A DNA stretch of 5,970 nucleotides from Desulfobacca acetoxidans (GTDB lineage: Bacteria > Desulfobacterota > Desulfobaccia > Desulfobaccales > 0-14-0-80-60-11), in NCBI GenBank assembly GCA_020723225.1, contig DYJG01000175.1:1-5970 (forward strand), in the 5' to 3' direction. Under the pieces are notes generated by a model. That model searched no databases. It had not been told where the DNA came from and worked only from the letters and a program-made list of their open reading frames with translations. Numbering within the stretch: the stretch's first letter is position 1; every line of letters starts with the position of its first letter. The position numbers and the translations under genes were made by a program. This document shows positions 1 to 5,686 of this stretch, in pieces.

Positions 1-34
1 CCCTGCGGGGGGAGAGGGCCGGGGTGAGGGGGGG
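1..34. repeat. G-rich half of a probable dispersed palindromic repeat; G-quadruplex-capable
   Basis: Seen: four G-runs (7-12, 16-18, 21-24, 28-34) are separated by 2-3 nt spacers on the plus strand, so the minus strand reads as C-rich blocks ending in GCAGGG. From general knowledge, CCCTCACCCC-x-CCCTCTCCCC-type palindromic repeats are scattered through intergenic DNA of many GC-rich bacteria, and this matches one arm, with the other arm cut off by the window edge. It lies about 30 nt past the lgt stop, a usual place for such elements. The runs also fit a G-quadruplex pattern (G3+ with short loops). No U-tract follows a stem here, so I do not call it a lgt terminator. Confidence 0.45.
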
Positions 35-65
35 CGCCGGCAACGCCACATAATTTGTTAATTGT

Positions 66-839
66 CTATTTGGCTTGTGAACGACTCCAAAAATAAAGCA
101 AAAAGGACCCGCTCACCAGGGCAATCCCCAGGGCCACCACCTGGGTCAGGGGCATGTCGCCCCAGAAGATGGGGCCCCGGTAGTCCCCGGGATGCCGGAA
201 AAATTCCACCCCGAAGCGCACCACGCCCGCCAGCATAAAATAGGTGAGCACCAACTGGCCCTGGAAGCGCTTGCGGGTGCGCAGCCACCAGATAATGCCG
301 AAGACCCCCAGGAGAGCCAAGGCCTCATAGAGTTGGGAGGGGTGCAGCGGCTCCCGGATGGGGCAGAGGCTCTCCGGGTTGGTGAAGGTCACCGCCCAAG
401 AGAGGCTCGAAGGCGCGCCGTAGCAGCAGCCGGCCATAAAGCAGCCGATGCGCCCGAAGATCTGGCCCACGGGCATGCCCACTGCCAGGCAGTCGAAAGA
501 CGTCCGCCAGGGGAGATTATGCCGGCGCATATAGTAAAAGGCCACCGCCAGCGCCATCACTAACCCGCCGTGGAAGACCAGCCCCCCTTCCCAAATGGCG
601 AAAATCTTCAAGGGCTGGGTGACGAACTTGGGCAGTTCCAGGAAGACATAGAGCAGACGGGAGCCGATCAAGGCGCCCATGATGATGTAGAAACAGAGAT
701 CGTAGAAACGGGCCGGGGGCAGGCCCTGGCGTTTGCCCTCCTGCGCGGAGAGATAGATGGCGCTCAAAAAGGCCAGGGCCAGGAAAAAGCCGTAAGTGAA
801 GATCTGCAGCGGCCCGTATTTAAGCAGGACTGGATACAT
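66..839 (-). CDS. lgt: Prolipoprotein diacylglyceryl transferase (Lgt)
   Basis: Lgt moves a diacylglyceryl group from phosphatidylglycerol to the lipobox cysteine of prolipoproteins, the first step of lipoprotein maturation in the inner membrane. The 257-aa product is near family length and has about seven hydrophobic segments. Visible motifs are Y16-G17 early in the protein, FHGG at 89-92 (equivalent of the E. coli His103 region), GRIGCFMAGCCYG at 129-141 (Lgt signature), HPSQLYE at 166-172, and R208/E212/R215 in the RFGVEFFR block (equivalent of E. coli Arg239/Glu243). The signature is the cysteine-rich variant: where E. coli has an essential Asn after GRxG, this protein has Cys133. The ATG at 839-837 is preceded by AAGGG with 5-nt spacing. 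The gene overlaps the lspA tail by 20 nt and is the last gene of the ileS-lspA-lgt operon, so coupling to lspA translation is likely. Function is secure. Confidence 0.97.
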   Translation of the reverse strand: MYPVLLKYGPLQIFTYGFFLALAFLSAIYLSAQEGKRQGLPPARFYDLCFYIIMGALIGSRLLYVFLELPKFVTQPLKIFAIWEGGLVFHGGLVMALAVAFYYMRRHNLPWRTSFDCLAVGMPVGQIFGRIGCFMAGCCYGAPSSLSWAVTFTNPESLCPIREPLHPSQLYEALALLGVFGIIWWLRTRKRFQGQLVLTYFMLAGVVRFGVEFFRHPGDYRGPIFWGDMPLTQVVALGIALVSGSFLLYFWSRSQAK

Positions 840-1320
840 CGGCGCCCTTTTCTTCCTTTAAAATCACCCAGACCAGAAACCCTGCCCCCAGGCAGATCAT
901 GATGTCCGCCACGTTAAACGCCGGCCAGTGGTAGCGGCCCCAGTAGAAATCCAGAAAATCCACCACTTCGCCCATGCGCACCCGGTCCACCAGGTTCCCC
1001 AAGGCCCCGGCCATAATCAGGCTGTAGCCCAGGCCCGCCAGCTTCTGCTCTTCGGGCAGGCGCCACCAGAGATAGCCCACCACCACCAGGACAATGCCGG
1101 TGGTGCACACGAAAAAGATGCGAAGATAAGCCAGGGGCCAGGCGGACATCAACCCGAAGACCCCGCCCCGGTTATGGATGTGCACCAGGTTGAAAAAGCC
1201 GTCGATTACCGTTACCTGGGACCCCAGCGGCAAGGACCGGAGGATCCACTCTTTGGTGGCCAGATCCAAACCCACCCCCAGGAGCAAGATCGTGAGAAGA
1301 ATATAAAATTTCCGGTTCAT
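820..1320 (-). CDS. lspA: Lipoprotein signal peptidase II (LspA)
   Basis: LspA is the membrane aspartyl peptidase that removes the signal peptide from diacylglyceryl-modified prolipoproteins, acting after Lgt. The 166-aa product has four hydrophobic segments (about 5-20, 62-84, 95-112, 134-154). Family blocks are visible: D19 in GLDLATK, N50-R51-G52 in HNRGGVFG, AGALGNLVDR at 104-113, VVDFLDFY at 119-126 and PAFNVADI at 133-140. By spacing, D121 and D139 are the catalytic aspartate pair. The frame stays open further upstream, adding 33 residues, but that stretch lies inside ileS and lacks LspA character. The ATG at 1320-1318 has GGAAGG 9 nt upstream and starts right at the membrane segment, so I chose it. 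The start shares ATGA with the ileS stop (4-nt overlap), and the 3' end runs 20 nt into lgt. Both overlaps suggest translational coupling. Confidence 0.97.
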   Translation of the reverse strand: MNRKFYILLTILLLGVGLDLATKEWILRSLPLGSQVTVIDGFFNLVHIHNRGGVFGLMSAWPLAYLRIFFVCTTGIVLVVVGYLWWRLPEEQKLAGLGYSLIMAGALGNLVDRVRMGEVVDFLDFYWGRYHWPAFNVADIMICLGAGFLVWVILKEEKGADVSSPA

Positions 1321-4106
1321 GCTTCTTGACCTTCCAGCACCTGGGCGCAGCGGGCGCATAATTGGGGATGTTGGGCGTTTTGTCCCACGGTGGGATAAGA
1401 AAACCAGCAGCGCACGCATTTATTGGCCGCAGCCTTACCCACGGCCACTGCCAAATCCTGAATTTCCTGTCCCGGCAACAGAGAAAAAGGAATGTCCTCA
1501 CCGCGCTGGAGGATTTGCAGTTCGGCCACTTGCGCTAAAGTCTGGAGCGCCGCGGACTGGGCCTGTAATTGCTGATACAAATTATCATCTTCGGTGGCCA
1601 GGAACACCCTGGCCTCCTGGGCGGTGGCGATGGCCTTCGCCTTCCGGGCCTCTTCCAGACCCCGGTTGATCTCGCCCCGTACTTTCAATAAAAATTCGTA
1701 TTTCTGGAGCAGAGCGGCATCCGGAAACCCCGGCGCCGCCTCGGGAAAGGCCGCCAGATGGACGCTCTCTCCCTTGTCCTCCCCGGGGAGAAAGCCCCAC
1801 ACCTCTTCGGCGGTAAAGGAGAGAATGGGGGCCATGAGCAGGGTGAGGCTGCGCAGCAGCTCGTACAAGGTGCTCTGGGCGCTGCGCCGGGCTTTGGAAG
1901 CGGCGCCGGACACGTAGAGCCGGTCCTTGAGGATATCCAGGTACAAGGACGACATCTCCACCGCGCAAAACTGGTGCAGCCGGTGGAAAGCCAGGTGAAA
2001 CTCGTAGTCCAGGTAGGCCTTTTTCACCCGTTCCGTCAGCTGGGCCAGCCAGGACAGCGCCAGACGGTCCAACTCCTCCCGGTCCTCATATTTGACCCAG
2101 TGGCGTTGCGGGTCGAAATCCTGGAGGTTCCCCAGCATAAAACGGGCGGTGTTCCGGAAGCGGCGGTAGGCCTCCGCCAGTTGCTTCAAGATGGCGTCGG
2201 ACAGCCGGATGTCGTCCCGGTAGTCCTCGCCTGCCACCCAGAGGCGCAGAATCTCCGCGCCGTATTTGTCGATGACCTGTTGGGGGGCGATGATGTTGCC
2301 CACGGACTTGGACATCTTCCGGCCTTCCCCGTCCACCACGAAGCCGTGGGTCAACACCCCCTGGTACGGCGCCCGGCCCCGGGTGCCCACCGCGGCCAGC
2401 AGGCTGCTGTGAAACCAGCCCCGGTGCTGGTCGGAGCCTTCCAGGTAGAGGTCCACAGGAAAGCCCAATTCCGGATTGGGCTCGCACACCGCCGCGAAGC
2501 TCACCCCGGAGTCGAACCAGACGTCCAGGATGTCCGTTTCCTTGGCGAATTCCCCCCCACCGCATTGGGGGCAACGGGTGCCGGGGGAGACGAGGGCGGC
2601 TGCGTCTTCGGCGAAATAGAAATCCGCGCCTTCACGTTTCACCCTCGCGACGATCCCTTCCAGGATTTCCCGGGTTAAAAAGACCTCCCCGCAGTCTTTG
2701 CAGTGGAAGGCGACGATGGGCACCCCCCAGGCCCGCTGCCGGGAGATGCACCAGTCCGGGCGGTTCTCCACCATTAAATAAATCCGCTCCCGGCCCCAGC
2801 GGGGGATCCAGGTGGCCTTGTCGATGGCCTCCAGGGCCTTCTGCCGCAGGCCGTTTTCCTCCATGGAGATGAACCATTGCTCCGTGGCCCGGAAGATGAT
2901 GGGTTTTTTGCAGCGCCAGCAGTGGGGGTAACTATGGGTGACTTCCTCCGCCCCCAGCAGCCGCCCTTTGCCTCGCAGCAACTCGATGATCCCGGCGTTG
3001 GCCTGCCAGACTCCCTGGCCCTCGAACTCCGGGACTTCCTTGGTGAAGCGGCCGCTGTTGTCCACCGGGGAATAGGGCTTAAGCCCGTACTTGCGGCCGC
3101 TATCGTAGTCCTCCTGGCCGTGGCCGGGCGCGATGTGCACCAGACCCGTGCCCGCGGTGAGCGTCACGTAATCCGCCAGGATCACCTGGGAGTCCCGGTC
3201 CAGCCAGGGGTGGCGGCAGACCAGGCCTTCCAGTTCATGGCCCCGGCGGGTGTTGACCACTTGCCCTTTAAGGCCCATTTGGGCCAGGAACCCCTCCGCC
3301 AGTTCCGCGGCCACCACCAGGCCCTCGTCCCCCACCCGCACCACCGCGTATTCCAAATCCGGATGCACCGCGATGGCCAGGTTGGCCGGCAGCGTCCAGG
3401 GGGTGGTGGTCCAGATCACCAGATAATCCGCGGCCAGGGCGTCCCGGTCCAACCTTTCTTTGAGGGGAAATTTCACGTAAATGGACGGGGTCTTATGCTC
3501 CTCGTACTCCACCTCCGCCTCCGCTAAGGCGGTGTGGCAGGTGGCGCACCAATGCACCGGTTTCTTGCTCCGGTAGACGGAGCCGCTTAAGAAAAACTTG
3601 CCGTATTCCTCCAGGATGGCGGCCACGTATTCATGGTTCATGGTGAGATAAGGCCGCTCCCAATCCCCCAGAACGCCTAAGCGCACGAACTCCCGGCGCT
3701 GGATGTCGATGAACTCCAGGGCGTAGGCCCGGCAGCGCTGGCGCACCTCCACCTGGCTGAGCTTCAGCTTTTTGGCCTTCAGCCCCTTGTCCACCTGATG
3801 CTCGATGGGCAGGCCGTGGCAGTCCCAGCCGGGGACATAAGGGCAGTCAAACCCCGCCATCTGCCGGGACTTGATGATGATGTCCTTCAAAATCTTGTTC
3901 AGGGCGTGGCCCAGGTGAATATGGCCGTTGGCGTAGGGGGGGCCGTCGTGCAGGATAAACCGGGGCCGGCCCCGGCTCCGGCCGCGGATCAGCGCATATA
4001 GGTCCAGGTCCGCCCAGCGGTCCAGGATCCCCGGCTCCCGCCGGGGCAGGTCCGCCTTCATGGGAAAATCCGTGCGGGGCAGGTTCAGGGTCTCTTTATA
4101 ATCCAT
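1317..4106 (-). CDS. ileS: Isoleucyl-tRNA synthetase (IleRS)
   Basis: This cytoplasmic class Ia synthetase charges tRNA-Ile with isoleucine and edits misactivated valine. The full-length 929-aa product (E. coli is about 938) has an intact order: the HIGH-type motif HLGH at 64-67 within PPYANGHIHLGH, an editing (CP1) domain with TTTPWTLP at 233-240 and GHGQEDY at 328-334 (D333 matches the editing aspartate region), the WCISRQRAWGVPI block near 452-464, and KMSKS at 597-601. The C-terminal zinc finger has C897/C900 and C917/C920. Other Cys pairs are C187/C190, C396/C399, C469/C472 and C512/C515. The C-terminal zinc finger and canonical HxGH fit the common bacterial type-1 form rather than the type-2 (mupirocin-resistant) form. 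The ATG at 4106-4104 has GAGG 11 nt upstream. It heads the operon, overlapping lspA by 4 nt, and no T-box leader is visible. No frameshift is seen. Confidence 0.98.
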   Translation of the reverse strand: MDYKETLNLPRTDFPMKADLPRREPGILDRWADLDLYALIRGRSRGRPRFILHDGPPYANGHIHLGHALNKILKDIIIKSRQMAGFDCPYVPGWDCHGLPIEHQVDKGLKAKKLKLSQVEVRQRCRAYALEFIDIQRREFVRLGVLGDWERPYLTMNHEYVAAILEEYGKFFLSGSVYRSKKPVHWCATCHTALAEAEVEYEEHKTPSIYVKFPLKERLDRDALAADYLVIWTTTPWTLPANLAIAVHPDLEYAVVRVGDEGLVVAAELAEGFLAQMGLKGQVVNTRRGHELEGLVCRHPWLDRDSQVILADYVTLTAGTGLVHIAPGHGQEDYDSGRKYGLKPYSPVDNSGRFTKEVPEFEGQGVWQANAGIIELLRGKGRLLGAEEVTHSYPHCWRCKKPIIFRATEQWFISMEENGLRQKALEAIDKATWIPRWGRERIYLMVENRPDWCISRQRAWGVPIVAFHCKDCGEVFLTREILEGIVARVKREGADFYFAEDAAALVSPGTRCPQCGGGEFAKETDILDVWFDSGVSFAAVCEPNPELGFPVDLYLEGSDQHRGWFHSSLLAAVGTRGRAPYQGVLTHGFVVDGEGRKMSKSVGNIIAPQQVIDKYGAEILRLWVAGEDYRDDIRLSDAILKQLAEAYRRFRNTARFMLGNLQDFDPQRHWVKYEDREELDRLALSWLAQLTERVKKAYLDYEFHLAFHRLHQFCAVEMSSLYLDILKDRLYVSGAASKARRSAQSTLYELLRSLTLLMAPILSFTAEEVWGFLPGEDKGESVHLAAFPEAAPGFPDAALLQKYEFLLKVRGEINRGLEEARKAKAIATAQEARVFLATEDDNLYQQLQAQSAALQTLAQVAELQILQRGEDIPFSLLPGQEIQDLAVAVGKAAANKCVRCWFSYPTVGQNAQHPQLCARCAQVLEGQEA
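1330..1335 (-). promoter_or_regulatory. Shine-Dalgarno site for lspA, inside ileS
   Basis: The minus strand reads GGAAGG, 9 nt before the lspA ATG and within the last codons of ileS. It decides in favour of the start at 1320 over the 33-residue-longer frame. With the ATGA overlap it would let a ribosome finishing ileS restart on lspA. Confidence 0.7.
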
Positions 4107-4122
4107 GCGAAGAAAAGCCTCG

Positions 4123-4131
4123 TTTTGATCT
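4123..4131. repeat. 9-bp direct repeat, left copy (right copy 5479-5487)
   Basis: TTTTGATCT occurs here, in the ileS 5' leader, and again exactly at 5479-5487 just before the terminator-like hairpin. The two copies sit near both edges of the AT-rich two-gene segment. It could be a target-site duplication or recombination scar. A chance match of this length between two AT-rich stretches of about 100 nt is not rare (several percent), so the call is tentative. Confidence 0.3.
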
Positions 4132-4142
4132 CTAACCTATTT

Positions 4143-4170
4143 AACATACCCCATCGGCCCGAAAAATCAA
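4143..4170 (-). promoter_or_regulatory. Likely sigma-70 promoter of the ileS-lspA-lgt operon
   Basis: On the minus strand, TTGATT (4170-4165) and TATGTT (4148-4143) are separated by 16 nt. Each matches 4 of 6 consensus bases. The -10 lies 36 nt upstream of the ileS ATG, giving a leader of about 30 nt with GAGG at 4121-4118. A shifted -10 (TTAAAT) is possible. This is the only reasonable promoter seen between ileS and the divergent gene. Confidence 0.45.
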
Positions 4171-4219
4171 TAAATTGGTGGGAGAGGTAGTGTGTCAGTT
4201 TGAAAGTAGTGAACTTTAA

Positions 4220-4316
4220 GAAAATTTTCACAATTTATTGACATTTTGTCAGTAATGGAGCAAATTGCTTTTAAGGGAAAATATTTTCTTGAAATATCCT
4301 ATAAGTGGAAATTTTC
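4220..4316. repeat. Three spaced AT-rich palindromes of the form GAAA..TTTC
   Basis: Seen: GAAAATTTTC (4220-4229), GAAAATATTTTC (4277-4288) and GAAATTTTC (4308-4316, centred on one T). All share G-A-rich and T-rich-C arms, and all lie upstream of the Panacea gene start at 4360. They could be operators for an autoregulator or for a host protein. The region is AT-rich, which raises the chance of such palindromes arising at random. Confidence 0.3.
4238..4251 (+). promoter_or_regulatory. Candidate promoter -35 with overlapping inverted repeat upstream of the Panacea gene
   Basis: TTGACA at 4238-4243 is a perfect -35 hexamer. It overlaps the perfect inverted repeat TGACA-TTT-TGTCA (4239-4251), a layout expected for an autorepressed promoter. 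The -10 is not convincing: 17 nt downstream reads CAAATT, and a better-looking TATAAG at 4300-4305 is too far away to pair with this -35. The half-site TGTCAGT recurs at 4193-4199 and 4247-4253. The position is right for driving the two-gene module, but the exact promoter stays open. Confidence 0.35.
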
Positions 4317-4346
4317 GTTAATTTTTCTTCAAGCCGATAAGCCTTC

Positions 4347-4354
4347 AAAGGAAG
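4347..4354 (+). promoter_or_regulatory. Shine-Dalgarno site deciding the Panacea gene start
   Basis: AAAGGAAG ends 5 nt before the ATG at 4360. The frame is open upstream to a TTG at 4246, but that start would add 38 residues unlike the family and would lie over the promoter-like elements. The ribosome site supports 4360. Confidence 0.7.
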
Positions 4355-4359
4355 CTGAC

Positions 4360-4926
4360 ATGGGAAAATTTAACGAAGACAAAGCCCTTGCCGCAATTCT
4401 TTTTCTCGCCAATCAAGACGGTCAAATAGACCTGTACGCACTTCTTAAAACCATCTATTACGCAGATAAAAACCATTTTCACGAATGGGGACGGACTGTT
4501 ACTGGTGACAAGTATGCTAAGATGACCTTTGGCCCTGTTCCATCAAAAACATATAAAATGCTCAAATCGGTACGGGGTGAGGATTCTTGGGCGACTCATT
4601 TAAATTTGAAAGAAAGTTTTGAGTTTATAAATAGGATTACTATAAAGCCATTAATTTCTCCAGATATGAATAAATTATCAGAAACAGACATCGAAGCCTT
4701 GCAAAAATCTTTTAACGAGAGAGGGCGTAGTCCATTCCCGGTACTATACAAAGAAGCTCATGATGATAAAGCCTTTTTGCAGTCAATAAATTGGTTAATG
4801 GATGAGGAAGACCTTGCCGAAGAAGACCCCCTATTGATTAAATATATAATCGAAGAAAAGAGGAATGAACAATTCCTTGAAGCTTATCGACAACTTTCCT
4901 CTAGAGATGAGGAAGAGTTATGTTAG
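4360..4926 (+). CDS. Panacea-domain (DUF4065/SocA-like) putative antitoxin
   Basis: The 188-aa product carries the Panacea fold signature. After an N-terminal helix (KALAAILFLAN), residues 28-36 read LLKTIYYAD, followed by GRTVTGDKYAKMTFGPVPSK at 44-63; the aromatic-rich helix plus the FGPVP motif is diagnostic. A C-terminal part has the usual LSETDIEAL (106-114) and an H134-containing helix, then an acidic tail (DEEDLAEEDP, ending EEELC). From established work, Panacea proteins (PanA) are antitoxins that neutralise many unrelated toxins encoded next door; relatives include SocA and phage proteins. I see no added helix-turn-helix domain. Start 4360 was chosen for its AAAGGAAG site. The gene is AT-rich against GC-rich flanks, pointing to transfer. 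Its 3' end overlaps the next gene by 20 nt, as expected for a coupled antitoxin-toxin pair. The partner toxin's mechanism is unknown. Confidence 0.85.
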   Translation: MGKFNEDKALAAILFLANQDGQIDLYALLKTIYYADKNHFHEWGRTVTGDKYAKMTFGPVPSKTYKMLKSVRGEDSWATHLNLKESFEFINRITIKPLISPDMNKLSETDIEALQKSFNERGRSPFPVLYKEAHDDKAFLQSINWLMDEEDLAEEDPLLIKYIIEEKRNEQFLEAYRQLSSRDEEELC

Positions 4927-5359
4927 GGATAATATTCAAAGAGGATTAGTAATAAAAGCATATTTCCCTGGCGTGGCTAGTTATGAAAAATATTTTATTT
5001 TTATGGGGTTAAGTGTAGATCATCAAACAGGGTACGGATTTTTCATAAATTCTGAACGAAATCCATTATCTGAACGAAATTATTTTGTATTAAGGGCGCA
5101 AGTTCAATTAATTCCCGGAAGTTATGAATTTTTAAAATATCCTACGCCTTCATACATTGATTCCTTTAAGCCCTATCATTTTGATTTCTCCAATATTCTT
5201 ACCGCTCTAATAGATTGTCCGTCTAAAATATGCGGTCACTTATCAGAGGAACATCTTGAAGAGGTTATCAGGGTTATTCACGATAACCGCACCTTATCAC
5301 CTGAAGAAAAATGTTTTCTTACAGAAGCAATTAGATTCCCCCCAGATTTTTTAACCTAA
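4907..5359 (+). CDS. Hypothetical protein, candidate toxin partner of the Panacea antitoxin
   Basis: I do not recognise a named family. The 150-aa product (164 aa if the in-frame ATG at 4865 is used) begins with a beta-rich half: GLVIKAYF (13-20), KYFIFMGLSV (28-37), GYGFFINSE (42-50), YFVLRAQVQLI (59-69), then YEFLKY and PSYIDS near 73-86. A helical C-terminal part follows (SEEHLEEVIRVIHD, SPEEKCFLTEAI). The strand-rich order, 'INSE' and 'YID' wording loosely recall small SH3-barrel (PemK/MazF-like) proteins, but no catalytic residues can be named. No signal peptide or membrane segment is visible. The 4907 start gives a 20-nt overlap with the Panacea gene. It lacks a clear ribosome site, so expression probably depends on ribosomes finishing the antitoxin; the 4865 start has AGAGG only 1 nt away, too close. 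Shared AT-richness and overlap indicate one operon. The toxin role is inferred from context only. Confidence 0.7.
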   Translation: MRKSYVRDNIQRGLVIKAYFPGVASYEKYFIFMGLSVDHQTGYGFFINSERNPLSERNYFVLRAQVQLIPGSYEFLKYPTPSYIDSFKPYHFDFSNILTALIDCPSKICGHLSEEHLEEVIRVIHDNRTLSPEEKCFLTEAIRFPPDFLT

Positions 5360-5483
5360 TTTTATTAAAGCCATCCTCCTTTGGGCAAGGCTGGAAGCTT
5401 AATCAATAAGAGTGGGGACAAGGATCGAGGTCCAGTAAAGAAGCTTTAATCGGCCTTCAAAAAGACATCCTGGGTTCTTTTTG

Positions 5484-5526
5484 ATCTTATTATCGATTAA
5501 GCCATTTTTCGATAATAAGATTTTTT
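5484..5526 (+). terminator. Probable intrinsic terminator of the two-gene module
   Basis: A perfect 13-bp inverted repeat (ATCTTATTATCGA at 5484-5496 with its complement at 5509-5521) encloses a 12-nt loop and runs directly into six T residues (5521-5526) on the plus strand. The stem is long but AT-rich, unlike a classic GC-rich terminator. It lies about 125 nt past the candidate toxin stop. No T-run follows on the minus strand, so it would act in the plus direction. A protein-binding palindrome or element end is an alternative. Confidence 0.55.
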
Positions 5527-5657
5527 ATATGTTTGTAAACGATAACAAGAAAGCTCGTCCCCTGAACGGACGATTAGGTTCTGTCCTGGTTCTCAAGCAG
5601 AGATAGGGGACCAGATAATCCTGCCCCCTGCACCCAGCCCTTCTCTCCTCCACTCCC

Positions 5658-5686
5658 TTGACCCCCCGAACCACTTCCGATAGAAT
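5658..5686 (+). promoter_or_regulatory. Strong sigma-70-like promoter placed for a leaderless mRNA
   Basis: TTGACC (5658-5663) and TAGAAT (5681-5686) each match 5 of 6 consensus bases and are separated by the ideal 17 nt. The expected transcription start, about 7 nt past the -10, falls at 5692-5694, directly at the ATG of the downstream gene. No Shine-Dalgarno sequence lies between them. Confidence 0.65.

Noticed and set aside
1321..1419. A 33-residue N-terminal extension of LspA
   Set aside because: It lies wholly inside ileS, lacks LspA character, and the ATG at 1320 has a good Shine-Dalgarno site and begins at the first membrane helix.
1758..3527. Long plus-strand frames opposite ileS
   Set aside because: They are shadows of a GC-rich gene on the other strand. 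The minus-strand frame encodes a complete IleRS with all motifs, and the shadows show no recognisable domain.
4107..4142. A T-box riboswitch in the ileS leader
   Set aside because: The leader from the likely promoter is only about 30 nt and holds no stem I or T-box sequence; T-boxes are also mainly a Gram-positive device.
4246..4359. A longer Panacea protein starting at the TTG at 4246
   Set aside because: The extra 38 residues do not resemble the family and cover promoter-like DNA; the ATG at 4360 has AAAGGAAG at the right distance.
5610..5634. A tRNA 3'-end-like string (AATCCTGCCCCCTGCACCCA) that might mark an attachment site
   Set aside because: The T-loop and T-stem do not match, the end reads ACCCA rather than ACCA, and no D-arm, anticodon arm or matching 5' acceptor strand is found.
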